Assembly (NCBI RefSeq): GCF_032854445.1
Contig: NC_088296.1
Span: forward strand, 12,872,706 to 12,936,705
Reading direction: 5' to 3'
Length of the DNA: 64,000 nucleotides
From: Liolophura sinensis
Lineage: Eukaryota; Mollusca; Polyplacophora; Chitonida; Chitonidae
Shown here: piece by piece, positions 21,901 to 33,879 of the stretch
How positions within the stretch are numbered: the stretch's first letter is position 1
Layout: each line of letters starts with the position of its first letter
The notes under the pieces: generated by a model
What the model saw: the letters and a program-made list of their open reading frames with translations, nothing else
What the model was told of the DNA's origin: nothing
Database searches by the model: none
Translations under genes and position numbers: made by a program

Positions 21901-24560
21901 TACACACTAGGTGCATCAGGATAACAGCCCCTAAATATGGCCCTGTTTCTCAACCTAAGAAATCGTAGGTTATAAAATTGATTGTAACATGGCAACATAT
22001 GCATTTAGCTGCAACATGGTAACATACACTGCATGGGTTTAGCTTTTGTTGCCACGATGTGATCCTCCGCTTGTGTTCATATTGTCTTCCCAGGGTATTG
22101 TTCTCAGACCTGAACCAAAGCATTACACGCTGAAAACTGACGTTCTGTTATATATACATTTAACCTTAATACTGTATAATCTAACATGTTGACCGTAGTA
22201 GAGGAGGGAAAGCATTTATATTTATAAATTAACGCTATTTAAAGTGGGTGGAATTCAAACCTTTACACATTCATATAGTTCAGTGATAATCAGATCAAAT
22301 CATATAGGTGTATTCCTCATTATCAGTGTTAAAACTTTGGTAACGATTCTACATCCTCTTGACAGTCGTTACACAGCATAATATTTTAACATGTTTGCAC
22401 ACTCACATTTAACACCGATTTAAAGACTTATAGGTGTCTGACTTTGATCAAAACATTAGAAACCAAAGTGGAGAACCAGGTTTTAGTTATACATAGGCCT
22501 GCACTGATTTGATGAGTTTTTTAGATGGAGATTAATCCGGTAATGTTCGCAGTTTTGATGGTCTTCGTGACCCTGTTTTGGATACAAGGTCATTGGATAT
22601 GGGTACGTCACTGTTCTGTATATTTCTGTTATAGGGTAGGTGTTCTTCACAAGATATACGCTGTTTTCCATCTTAGCAAGCATGAATTGTGTTATCTGAT
22701 CTCCGTTTTACTTTGACCAGGATAATTGATCAACGAGGGTAGTATTCATGTGAAGAAAATGTTTCAATACCCTTTGAAAAATGTTGAAAAATTCTGTGTT
22801 TTTTCGCGTTTTTTAATGTGTTTTTCCTTTTTGCTCTTCAGAGTTATATGAGCATTCGTTGTTATTTTATATGACACAGATTCCATGAGAATCCCGTTCT
22901 TGTGCTTTGCGGTTTGCAGTTTGTGAGAGGCATAATAAATGCCATGGTTCCCGTTGTGCGGACGATGCCCTTTTTTCATATTATCTTCATATACATGTAT
23001 TATGAGTTTTTTTGGCTCAATTAGTTTTTATTGGATTGTTGCTTTGAAACTGTCCAGAAGTACTTTCTCCTATTTGATTTTATTTTTTTATTGAAAATGT
23101 TAGTGTTTAGTATTTAATACGTCCTACATTTCATTTCCTACCATCAGCATATTGGATACTTAGAACAGTTTATTTTCAGCATTAAAGATAGATTTTATGG
23201 TCTTTTTTATATATGACGTTATTATTGTGATAAAAAAAAAAACTCGTGGTGAAATTTCTCCGTGAACTGTAAAATGGTTTTAGACCCTGGTTTGAATACC
23301 GTTCGTGTGATGCGAAGTGTCCCTTCTCAAGGTGTAGTACACGTATATTCAAAAGGATAGGAATGACCAATGAACACGAGTCTGTCTGATAACATGCAAA
23401 TATCGCTCTAATCCGTGATTTTGCCTTACATGAATTCCCCGCCCACTGATTTCTATCTGTCTGATTTTTGTGAAGGGTAAATACGATTAGGGTAAAGGTA
23501 AAAATATAGACAGCGTAAGTTCTTAATGATTGTGTTCAGACTAGGAGCGAGGTTTATTTTTCTTTGTCTGTTATATAGACAAATAAATGAAAATGTTTTT
23601 CATTTATAACAGCATTATCTATCAATATAGATTTATTCGCATATATCTTACTGCACGTTATATTTAAGCTTCAGCTGCTTTGAACCAATACTGTCTAGCT
23701 CCCCAACGTCATCCGTTGTGCCATCTGTTATATTCCAAACCAGGGTTTACTGTTTTCTTTTGATTATACCATATATATTTAGTACGTTAGTTACTAGTAT
23801 AGATGACCAACTTATCTGTTAAAATGTTAATTTGTATTCAGTTGCTAAATTGACACGTTATTTAAAGAAAAAATGAAATTATGAAAATTGAGATTACAAG
23901 GTGTTCGATGGCCTGCACAATATTGAAGGTGACGTAATTAGAGGAACGTCCTTTGTTATACTTACGTGTGAATGCTGTTTGTAAATATTGACAAATTGTT
24001 TGAAAATGGTGAAAAGTAAGAAAAATATGTAATAATCGAAATTTAGATTGAAGTTATACTGTTCATAAATGTGTATGTACGCATCGCGTGTTTTCCAAAA
24101 TACCTTTGGAATATAGAAACTACGCAGTATTACATGTATTTATATCAAATGAATCTTGTCGAAAATAAGATTTTAGTCCGAATTAAGTAATGAAGATTTA
24201 ATTTTAGGAAGACTTTCAGAAATGATGAATGGATTTTATTCTGTCTTTACCTTGATTGTTCATACTGATCATGTTGTGGTAAAGAGCTTTGTGCTGTCGA
24301 ATTTTATAGAGTTTTGTACTAGTGTGAAGATGTATAGGATAGGTATAGCGAAATGCCCGTATGTGTTAAACCAAGGTGAGTATGTGATACCACCAGTGTG
24401 CATGTATGCATAGCACATAATCTAACTCAACGAGATCTGAAGTAACGCCTTCTCTGCGTCTCACTGATTGGACAAATCATATCTTATTACCAATCAGATT
24501 CGTTGTTTTAATACACAACTCGTTACCTATAGTCAGCCGTCTGTAAAATAACTCAGCTCT
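21900..24560. other. Intergenic, no gene seen
   Basis: AT-rich sequence between the M1 gene and the first intergenic SINE. Short open frames lack codon structure, splice context or known motifs. Confidence 0.6.
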
Positions 24561-24563
24561 TAG

Positions 24564-24722
24564 GTGGGAAGGTCTGCTAGCAACCTGCGGATGGTCGTGA
24601 GCCCCCAGCCCCTCCCCTCCCTCTACACACACCACTACCAGCATAATGCTGCCTTTTGTCGTAAGTTAGATGTTCTTGAAAAGAAAGATCAAAAGATAAA
24701 GCTCAGATCAAATAAATAAATA
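24564..24722 (+). mobile_element. SINE family 1, partial
   Basis: Contains GTGGGAAGGTCTGCTAGCAA and CCTGCGGATGGTCGTGAG, then a diverged body and AAATAAATA tail. Lies tail to tail with the copy at 24764. Confidence 0.75.
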
Positions 24723-24763
24723 GGTATAAAATAAAGAAAAAAATTGCAACCGAGGCATTGCTT

Positions 24764-24972
24764 TTTTATTTATTTGATTGGTGTTTTGCGCCGTATTCAA
24801 GAACATTTCACTTTGACAACGGCGAAGTGAACCCACGACCATCCACAGGTTGCTGCAGACCTTCCTACATGCGACCAGAGATTAAGCCAGCATGAGGTGG
24901 ACTCACGGCGACCTCATTGGTGAGAGTCATTGCGCCGCGCTGGCACGCTAACCACCTCAGCCACAAAGCCTT
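24764..24972 (-). mobile_element. SINE family 1, internally deleted
   Basis: TTATTTATTTGATTGGTGTT at the left and head (CTAACCACCTCAGCCACAAAG) at the right, with part of the body missing. Confidence 0.85.
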
Positions 24973-25868
24973 GAAATCTTGGTGTTAAAAACAAGATTAT
25001 GGAGTTTAACTTAGAGGCTTATGGTTTGGAAAAAGTGTTCTTGCCGCATTTTGTTTGCAATAACATCTATGCGTAGAGCATGTGGTGTCTCGTACCACTG
25101 AAGAAAGCCAATTGTGGTAATGGCCATACATGAATTGATTTACAGATTGCTGAATTAATTGATGAATGAATTTTCGTATTGCTGAATGTAGGAGACAGGC
25201 TGAAGAAACAAACTGTAGATTGACATCACAGGTGTACGATAGATTCTCTTCAAACATAAATTTGTTGATTATATATAACATAGAGGCTTTTGTAATTCCC
25301 TTATATATGGATGTATAATGAGATATACTTTATGTGACACGGTTGAGTATTACACCGACCTGTATAATGAGTTGTTAAATTGTCGTCCGAGTCCGTAAAA
25401 AAAAGATTAAATTTGCAATATAACCGATGTGTTGTGTCTCCTTTGTTTGTACGTGTATATTAAGCAGATCATTGCATAACTCTTTAACGGTGTTCGTCCA
25501 TCAGCGGACTTTGATCTTTACCATCTTAGAGAATTGATCTGATGTAATGTGCAGCATTTGCTGTTTGGCTTCTTTCATCAGAGGACCTGACCTTTATAGG
25601 CCTGCAAATGATTTAATTGTCTGGTATGCGAAAAATATGGTGTCTTTATGGCAATAAATAACCTCACCTTTACGTACATGTACACGGTTAACTAGTAAAA
25701 ATTTAAACCTGGTGCGTAATCTACAAAGCGATGTGTGAAGGCCAAGTAAGTCAAGATTTGAAAAATTCGGTACACAATGATATTGCTTCCTCTTTATTCG
25801 TCCTTTAGTCCTCCCCTGGATTTCGTCATTGGTGATCGGTGCGTTTTAATGATGTTCTGTTTGCACAT

Positions 25869-25908
25869 GTAGTTCAGTTCAGTTCAGTTCAGTTCAGTTC
25901 AGTTCACA
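25869..25908. repeat. (AGTTC)n pentamer microsatellite
   Basis: Seven to eight perfect AGTTC units in the intergenic region. Confidence 0.92.
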
Positions 25909-26235
25909 ATATTAAACGTGTGTGTTTATAGTTCGTTTTCAAGATCCTTTTTTTTTGACAATAGAACATATGGTTAAGTTCATGTATACTTAATGTTAAG
26001 AACTTAACATTTGCTGCGCCAATTTGAGTCCATCCTCAGTTATATTTTACTGCAGAAATCTGGGGTTGCGGTTTGGAATTTATCAATTTTCCTGCTAGCG
26101 TGTCCGTTTCCGCAGTCTAATGTAAGACCAGTTGTTCGATCGACAGCAAGAATTAACTTAGTCCACGAGCTAGTTAGCCGAACCCACAGAAAAGAAGAGC
26201 GATACCTTCATTAGGCCCGATAAAAGCCCGATCTA

Positions 26236-26752
26236 CAGTACGCATGTAGAATATAGGCGACTTTAATAAGCGCGTTACGACCAGTCCTCATGTAGAATAT
26301 AGGCGACTTTAATAGCCGCGTTATGACCAGTCCTCGTGTAGAATATAGGCGACTTTAATCTTCGCGTTACGACCAGTCCTCGTGTAGAATATAGGCGACT
26401 TTAATAGGCGCGTTATGACCAGCCCTCGTGTAGAATATAGGCGACTTTAATAGCCGCGTTACGACCAGTCCTCGTGTAGAATATAGGCGACTTTAATCTT
26501 CGCGTTACGACCAGTCCTCAGGTAGAATATAGGCGACTTTAATATTCGCGTTACGACCAGTCCCCGGGTAGAATATAGGCGACTTTAATAGGTGCGTTAT
26601 GACCAGTCCGCATGTACAATATAGGCGGTTTTAATAGGCGCCTTAGGACCAGTCCGCATGTATAATATAGGCGACTTAAATAATCGCCTTACGACCAGTC
26701 CGCATGTAGAATATAGGTGACTTTAATAGGCGCGTTACGACTAAACCTAGTT
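26236..26752. repeat. 46-bp minisatellite, about 11 copies
   Basis: Unit words: GTAGAATATAGGCGACTTTA, then AT plus a variable triplet, CGCGTTACGACCAGTCC. CpG-rich compared with its surroundings. Intergenic. Confidence 0.93.
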
Positions 26753-26845
26753 ATGTGCGTCCAGAATTTGCTGTGCCCTAAAATGATTCTCAACACATCG
26801 CCACCACCAGACGACGCCATATCTCGGATGCGAGCCCCTTGTGTT

Positions 26846-27170
26846 TCTTCGATGCTTGGTCCGCTTCGAAGGCGGTAGATCCAGGGTCAATCCTGGTTCG
26901 GGTCACACCTTAGACCATAGAAGAGGGAGTAGCTTCCTGGCTTGGCGTTCAGCATTAAGGGGAATTGCAACAGCTGGTTGACCCGTATCAGTATAATGGG
27001 TCGGGCTTACTTGCCTTCGGTAAATCGTTAGTGAAGCAGCACTAGATAACAGAGCGGTGAAAATCCGTCCTGCTACAAGGAGGCACATTATATGTCCTTC
27101 GTCGTCATTTGACTGAAAAACTGTTAAGTTAAACGACGTTAAACCCCAATCACGCACTCACTTACTCATT
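26846..27170 (+). mobile_element. SINE family 2, near full length
   Basis: Head starts late (TTGGTCCGCTTCGAAGGCGG), then GGCTTGGCGTTCAGCATTAA and GTCCTGCTACAAGGAGGCAC to CACTCACTTACTCATT. Intergenic. Confidence 0.88.
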
Positions 27171-27200
27171 CTTGGATGCTTGTGCTGGGATATATTTATA

Positions 27201-27340
27201 GATTTATTTATTTATTTGATTGGTGTTTTACGCCGTACTCAAGAATATTTCTCTTATACGACGGCGGCCAGCATTATGGTGCGAGGAAACCGGGCCCAGC
27301 CCGGGGGAAACCCACGACCATCCGCAGGTTGCTGGAAGAC
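27201..27340 (-). mobile_element. SINE family 1, 3' half
   Basis: Tail and body to CCGCAGGTTGCTGGAAGACC; head absent. Inserted next to a family 2 copy in the intergenic region. Confidence 0.88.
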
Positions 27341-27344
27341 CGTC

Positions 27345-29835
27345 CCACTTTTTGTGCTAGGAAAGTTGATTCTTCCACCTACATTTGTTCGGTAGACGCT
27401 TATTTGCTTCAGGTGATCTTTGTTTGGCAAGATTTTATTCGGAAATGCTTATTTGGCTCACTTTTCGCTGGGGTCTGGCCATAAATGTTTATTCGGTTAA
27501 TGGAATTATTTGGGAGATAGACATGCAATTTGGCGGCCTTCGCATAAAAGCAAAGAATACACAAACACGAAGTATATGTCAGATGAAAAGAACATTAAAC
27601 AATGTTGAGGAAATTTTTTTCAACCTAGTAAATTGCTCCTGAAACCTTTGAATCAATACGGTCTGTGTTTAAGCATTCACCGAATGGCCCTTGAAACGAC
27701 CTATTTAAAATAGAAAATGCAACTACAAGTACTTTCAACAGTGTTTAAACAATACCTGTTTCATATATACAAGTGGCAGCAAATAACAATTGATAGAATG
27801 AGTAACCCGTCAGCATGAATATGATACCGATTGAAGTCTAAGGTGGGACGTATTACGTCATTTCAGTGACGCTGCGACGTGACATTGGGTAGACCATGTA
27901 CGTCATTGATGGAAGGGCAGCAAGCAACATGTTTCGCATCCCGCAACACATGACTTGTGACGTGAAAGTCCAATGTCGCACCAGCGCCGCCTGGTGTAGG
28001 GTGTAAATTCTTTTTTTTTTTTTGCTGCCAGCCTGCCATTTATGATGTAGGCTACATGTGCACGCTTGGTATCAAAATGATGGAAATTTTCTAGACTTTG
28101 GGCAGGTTTGAGTTTTAATGATGAAAGTTTGAAATTCTGGACGAGAATACACAAGAAGACAGGTAGTGATGAGGCAGCGAGTTATGTCCCCTTGGCGTTG
28201 CTAGGCACGCCTCTCAGCTACCGGATTTATGTAAGACGGATCGGAAGCCTGAGACCTCGTGATCTCCTTAGTAACAAACAGTGTGGGTGAAGAAAACGAT
28301 CCTCTGAAGAAAACAGTATTTCTGCAGAGCTTTCGTTATGTTATTTTGTACAACTAGGCCTTCCTGGTCGCTAGCGAAGCGGCATAAAATGACCTTTTCC
28401 CCAATACTTTAACACTGGGCGGCCATTTTGTTTGTCGGGCATGGTTGGTCACGTGACCTCCAACTTCCGAGCCGTCTTACAGAATAGAGAGGTCCAGATT
28501 TTAACGATCAACCTATGTCAAGATTTATATGGCTGCTTTCTCACAGTCTGGGCCAGGGATGCACCAAAGCTTATTGGCCACGGAATGTTTGGGACTGAGA
28601 TACAGCACTAAATGAAACGTTGTCGCTTATGGAAAATTAATGGGGCTGTAAGACCATTTATTATCACTATCTAAGTTAGCAGGGGGCATTGCTCTTGTGC
28701 GAGTTACAATAATTGCTCCCCTTTGTCACGAGCTGTTGAGCTCTGTAACTGAAGAACGCTTTTTTTCACCAGTAAATCAAATCATCAGTTTCAGCTAATT
28801 TTATTTAATTTCATGTAATCTCTTCTCAATAGCTAATATTAAGAAGGCCACAAGCAGGTCTCCTTGTACCAGTACTAAAACAAGAACATGGTGATGCATT
28901 ATAATATATTAAACTCTTTATGATTTCATATAAAATGTTGAGGTCTCAGTCAAAATCTTCAGTTATGGTAATTAAATTCTTGCTCCGAGCTTTAAATCCA
29001 CAATTTAAGGACTAGACTTACTGCTTCTGTCTCAAAAACTGCAATTTCAGAGGCAAATAAAGGTCATAAAATATTTATTTTGGTCCTGAAATGATACAAA
29101 CCTATGTTTCAAGAACACCTATCTGTGATAGAGCTTTCTTTCTTTAGCATTAACGAAGTGGTCGACCATACTTTTTCTGTTTGCAAGGGATAACCACAAT
29201 CTGAACATACCTGTATGTCCAGAGAGCCAGCCGAGTCTAATTTAAGTGTTCAATATATGGCTGGACAGATGCACCCAATTCTGATAACTGAGTCACAAAT
29301 ACAAGGAATTTAAATACAAAAATACTTTAAAAGCATTTGAAAGTTGTGATGACAACTTGCTCCACTAAGAAACTGTACAAAAAGTTTTCATGTATTAGCA
29401 TAAGGCTTATGTATTGGTTAGATTATAGTTTAATGCCGTACCCAAGAATTTTTCACTTCTGTACAATAAGTGGGGAATATACAGGTGGAGGAAACTGGAG
29501 TACCTGGAGTAAACCACCAACCTTTGGCAACATAGTGATGTGCTTTCCTGCATGCCACTTAGAGATCTGCACACCACATTGGCAGTCTTCAACTAATGTT
29601 AGATGGTGCACAAGGCCACACAAGCTTCATTGCCTACTTATGAGCACCAAGGCCTCACAAACAGGGTGAGAATAATCCAAATTTCCCTGTTAAACACTTG
29701 TTTTAAAGGCATGAACCTTTACAAACTAGACCACAGGCAACTCTCCAAGTACAGGGTTCAAGATTCCTGCCCACATTATTGCAGCCATATCACATAGGTT
29801 AGTGTTAACTGGGTCATTCGTTGAAATGTGACCCT
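27345..29835. other. Intergenic, no gene seen
   Basis: Contains only short open frames and weak SINE-like words (for example GCCGTACCCAAGAATTTTTC near 29435). A poly(T) run lies at about 28011. Confidence 0.6.
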
Positions 29836-29837
29836 AA

Positions 29838-30050
29838 GATGATTTATTTACTTGTCTGATTGGTGTTTTACGCCGTACTCAAGAATGTTTCACTTTTACG
29901 ACAGCGGCCAGCATTAGGATATTATGGTGGGAGGAAACTGAGCACAGCCTGTCGGAAACTCACAACAATCACTGGCTGGTTGCTGGCAGATCTTCCCATG
30001 TACGGCTGGAGAGGAAGCCAACATGAGCTTCACCAGAACTCACAGTGGTG
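29838..30050 (-). mobile_element. SINE family 1, head missing
   Basis: GATTGGTGTTTTACGCCGTA through CAACATGAGCTTCACCAGAA. Downstream of TM2D1, same strand sense. Confidence 0.85.
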
Positions 30051-30587
30051 GCCCATTTGGATGTTTTGAACATTTAGGACCCAAATTGGTTTGTACTGAC
30101 ATATGCACAAAATTACAAATTTTTATATTATAATACAAGTACATCTGTTCTCCAGTTTGATCAACACAAGAACTTTAACCCGGGATCTTCCATCTTTGCT
30201 GACAACCAATGAATGAACTTCATAATCAGTGCTCATCAGAGAAAGATCACTATCTTTCCACATGATCCACTTAAAATTTATCTCTCAATCACAAAAACTT
30301 TTAATGGGAAATCAAACATAAAAAGAAGTAAGCATCAGTAGAAATAGCATTAAACACAGCATCCAAAAGTAACGCGGGCAATGTTATGCATTTCAAATAC
30401 AACCCAATAAAGCCCACCTTACAATCGAAACACATGACTGCATTTAATTCAGTTAAGAACAGAAAAACCTGAAAAAAAATAATAATAATAAGGAAAAGGA
30501 TTTTCAAATACAGGTTTTAGTGGTATTTCTGATGTCCACCTCTTTGCTGTCTTCCCATTTAATGCATTGCCACCAACAGTAGTTGTG

Positions 30588-31035
30588 TTAATGATCAGAG
30601 GGACTAACCACTGTCTCACTGTTCCACAGAAGTTTTATCAGGCCGGCACCATAGTAATCTATGACATAGTCTGATCCATCGGCTGGTTTCACTACCTGAG
30701 AAGCTATTAACAGAACGTCAATCAGCTGTCCCAAAAAGAAAAATCCCAGGGTTGAAAATTTCAGCAAACCAATAGCTGGGTAGCCGAGGTAAAACCGGTC
30801 TATACCAAACATGCCAAGAAATATGGACAGCAATAGGGCTGTTTCGAAGGAGCATCCGTTCGTCCACTTGCATGGTACAGTTTTGTGAAAGACGGTGGTT
30901 GTGCCGTTGTGCTGAATACCATCACAGATGATCTGCGGCGCAGGCGTGCATGTCACTTGAACTGTGCTAGTTTTTGGGTCGCATCCCCGAGCCTGCTGCG
31001 TCTCAGGGTCAATTTCGGGGTCGTGACAAATGTAC
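30588..31035 (-). CDS. TM2D1: TM2D1-like exon 2 (TM2 domain)
   Basis: Carries residues 53-200, from YICHDPEID to the stop at 30588. The whole lumenal domain and both TM helices are in one exon. The longer open frame continuing to 31229 reads through the acceptor into intron. Confidence 0.93.
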
Positions 31036-31610
31036 CTGGCATCAGTTAAGGCGATAATGAAATTACATGTGAATTTTATTCCAATATAGTTAACCCACAC
31101 CAAACCAAACCTGAAAGAAAAAAGGTTAAACAAATGGTCAATGATTGGCTCACTTCTCTGATGTTCATTATGAACACGAAGGAGCTTGTTCAATAATATG
31201 ATGTCACTCAAATGACCTACTGACAGCAACCTAGTCTTTAAAACAGCCGAATGATTGCTTTTTGAAGGTCATGCTCAAGAACTTTTCACTTACACGGCGG
31301 TAAGATACAGACTTGATATGCACACCATATTGATGGAAACTAGCACCGGTAGTCTTCAACAAACGTTAGACTGCATGTATAACACAGCAACGGCCACACG
31401 AGAATCATGTAGTGAGCTTTATTTTATTTTATTTTTAAATTATGTGAAAGGATACTGTCCCAGTAAAAGATGCACGCATCTGAAGTTGGTGTCGAGGGTT
31501 GAGGTAGAGTTGACATCAATGTCTACATCGGCTTGTCTTGAACGTCCTAATCGGCAAATCATCAAAATCACTAGTCCGATCACTTCAAGGTGGCGTAAAA
31601 ACAAATCCAT
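30588..31610 (-). CDS. TM2D1: TM2 domain-containing protein 1-like, complete, two exons
   Basis: Exon 1 is 31610-31456 and exon 2 is 31035-30588. The donor CA|GTATCC and acceptor CCAG|G join in phase 2, giving 200 residues (human TM2D1 has about 207). Residues 1-25 form a signal peptide (hydrophobic core VIGLVILMIC). A Cys-rich lumenal segment follows, with NST at 34 and NGT at 95 as glycosylation sites. Two TM helices lie at about 116-130 and 138-165, separated by the family motif in GIDRFYLGYPAIGLLKF (DRF 131-133). The C-terminal SDYVIDYYG matches TM2D1 rather than TM2D2 or TM2D3. The family includes the human amyloid-beta-binding TM2D1 and Drosophila almondex-type Notch-pathway factors; the molecular activity is unknown. 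Start context AGCATGG is good. It is transcribed away from the M13 gene. Confidence 0.92.
31456..31610 (-). CDS. TM2D1: TM2D1-like exon 1 (signal peptide)
   Basis: Starts at ATG 31610. Encodes MDLFLRHLEVIGLVILMICR, then a short polar stretch, ending FRCVHLLLGQ just before YICHDP. The phase-2 split codon gives Gln, the residue found at this point in human TM2D1 (VGQYIC), which supports the exon choice. Confidence 0.85.
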
Positions 31611-33678
31611 GCTGCTGGGTTCTGTTAAGTCACCTGGCCTTCATTGTTCACTGAACAGTTGTGAATGGCAGTTTTTCCCGATAATATTTAGGGAAGTCTT
31701 CCTGGAAGAGAGGTTTGCCAGTTTTTGATCAATTTGGTGACAGTAACAGTGACATTATACTGACAATGACCATTTAAAGGTTACCGGAAGTAATATGGAC
31801 AAAAACTGATGGTTTCTGATGGTTTCCGTCAAACTAAATCGGATCAAAAATCGGACGCAAAAATCGAAAGCAAACTCGTTGTGTGTGAGCCCACTTTTAC
31901 AGCAGCCAAAAAAATGAAAACACAAGTCACGCCATCTTGTTCAGTTAAACAGAGTATGATTTCCCCCAGATATCTGCTTGCAGCGTAAGTCTGCTGTCTG
32001 ATTTAGCTCCGTTTATCCCGCTAAATTGTTGTTTTTTTTTCGGCCGTAACGTCAAAGGCACTGGAATCAAATTGGTTTTCTGTTGTTGTTGGTCTTCTTG
32101 CTTCCGCTTTCGATAAGTCTTGCCAGAGTTATCTTTCATGTCGCTAACCGCGTGAGGGCGCTGCGACGGAACTTGCTGTAAGTGAAACGAAAGTTTGGTA
32201 ACCAACTTCAAAACTTTGCCAAAGAACCGTGTGCGATTTATTTCAGCGATATAATGGGTTGACTGTGAATGAGACATGGTGGAAGTTTATTTATGATCTC
32301 AAAGGGTATGTTAACAAGGTAAGATATGGTTCTCAGACACATGAAATGATAGCTTGCCACTCGTTTGACATTTGCAACAATGTCCTGCTACAATTACGAT
32401 AAAGGGAACATATGTCATTCACTTTTTATAAACGATTTTATTTAAAATTTAAGTGTCTAATTACAAGTATGTGTTATTTTTCATGGTAAATGATTCTCCC
32501 GCAAATTAATCTTTGACAGCTAAAATTTGTCTTGGCCACTGAATTCCTTAAAATTCTAGAATACGAGGAAAGCTATTATATAAATAAATTAGTATAGAAG
32601 ATGGTTTAAATGTCAACATGTGCCTGTTAGCCTGATACATTGTGATCAGTTGAACACCTGAATAACACCTGTACAGGAAGTGGCATCATACAGCCTCAAT
32701 ATGTAATTATTTGTTCACATTCTGTGTCTTTCTAATTCTACCAAAACAACAAACAGAAGAGTAGGCTAAATGACACTGAGGGGCTCTTCTTATCTTTAGT
32801 TTACAGTGTCTCAAAATAAAACATAGGCTGAACATGTGTGTCAAATCAGCCAAAAAAAAAAAATTTTTTTTGCAGTCATCCCCTCAGATTATTTTGAATA
32901 TAATTATCAAACATACCCATCTGTGGTTTTGAGATATAGCCCTTTAGAACCTGACAGTATTAAAATGCATATTTTTGTTAAACGCTTTCGTTAAATTTTG
33001 TATTTTCAGGGAGCTGACATAGGTCAGGTCCAATATATAGGAGATTTTTGTTACCTGGTTCATCTTATTTTAGGTACATGATCATTAGCACAAGAAGGCC
33101 TGACCACTTTAGAGCTTTATCTGTGAAGTACTAGGTGTCTGAACTCGATGACAAACAACTGTCCATTTACCCCTATTTGACCTTAACTGTTCACCATGTT
33201 ACACAGCACTTTGAAGATACCTCAAGATACTTGTCTTAGCCAACTATGGAAGAAAGTTCAAGAGTTGTTCTGAACTCCTTCTATTTCTATTTAAATTAAA
33301 TGTTTCAAAAGCTCACCACCTGACACACCTTTTATGGTCTTTCATGTATGTTATACATTGAAAATTTTCGTGTATGTTTTAATATTTGACAGTTGATAGT
33401 TAGATCAGATTGCCATTGAACTGACATGTAAACCAATTAGGCAATAGGCATTTTACTTTTAACGCTGTATTTTCCGAGTGTTGCAAGTAACAGGTGAATT
33501 TTTTATTTCACGTCATTATGCTGTTGCAAAAGTACGCTGTCGCAACAGGAAGACAGCTCAACTTTTTGAGCCCTTTTCAAAGAACCTTTTCATATACACA
33601 TTTTAGGCTAGGGCCCTTTTTTGATGGACTGGATCTATCTAAAGTTGTGAGAATTGATGTATAATTTTTTATTTTCAG
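31611..33678. promoter_or_regulatory. Intergenic region, possible divergent promoter (TM2D1 / M13)
   Basis: About 2 kb separates the TM2D1 start on the - strand from the first M13 coding exon on the + strand. CpG-containing words cluster at about 32100-32170, unlike the AT-rich flanks. A + strand donor-like ACAAG|GTAAGAT at 32319 and an acceptor ATTTTCAG at 33678 would fit a non-coding M13 first exon. Bidirectional promoter is inference; no TATA or initiator was identified. Confidence 0.35.
31945..32277 (-). CDS. Unrecognised small ORF upstream of TM2D1
   Basis: Open frame of 110 codons, or 64 codons from the inner ATG at 32139 (MKDNSGKTYRKRKQEDQQQQ...). The product is basic and Gln-rich, with no hydrophobic segment or family I can name. 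The region is CpG-richer than its surroundings. It may be TM2D1 5' UTR, a separate small gene, or chance. Confidence 0.25.
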   Translation of the reverse strand: MSHSQSTHYIAEINRTRFFGKVLKLVTKLSFHLQQVPSQRPHAVSDMKDNSGKTYRKRKQEDQQQQKTNLIPVPLTLRPKKKQQFSGINGAKSDSRLTLQADIWGKSYSV

Positions 33679-33737
33679 AAAAAACTTACCATAACAGTTG
33701 AAGTCGGATTCGTTTATTGTTTGAACTGTTTGAAAGA

Positions 33738-33879
33738 ATGTCCTACTTCAGACTGGCTTTGTCAGGCGAGACTGAAGACGAAAATAGCGAAAATTCAGCG
33801 AAAGGCATGAGGGATCATTTCCTGATGTCATCTGATTGGAACAAAAATGAGCTAGACTCTGACACAGAAGATGAATTAT
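33738..33879 (+). CDS. M13 candidate alternative first exon A
   Basis: ATG 33738 (A at -3) opens MSYFRLALSGETEDENSENS and then an acidic tail ending DSDTEDEL; the donor TTAT|GTAAGT is in phase 1. Spliced to 50035 it reads Tyr-TRKREEH. It cannot be spliced through the 43359 exon, which would give an immediate stop. A likely 5' UTR starts after ATTTTCAG at 33678. Confidence 0.7.

Noticed and set aside
31255-31728. 157-codon + strand open frame
   Set aside because: Antisense to TM2D1 exon 1 and its intron; the - strand has signal peptide, splice sites and family match.
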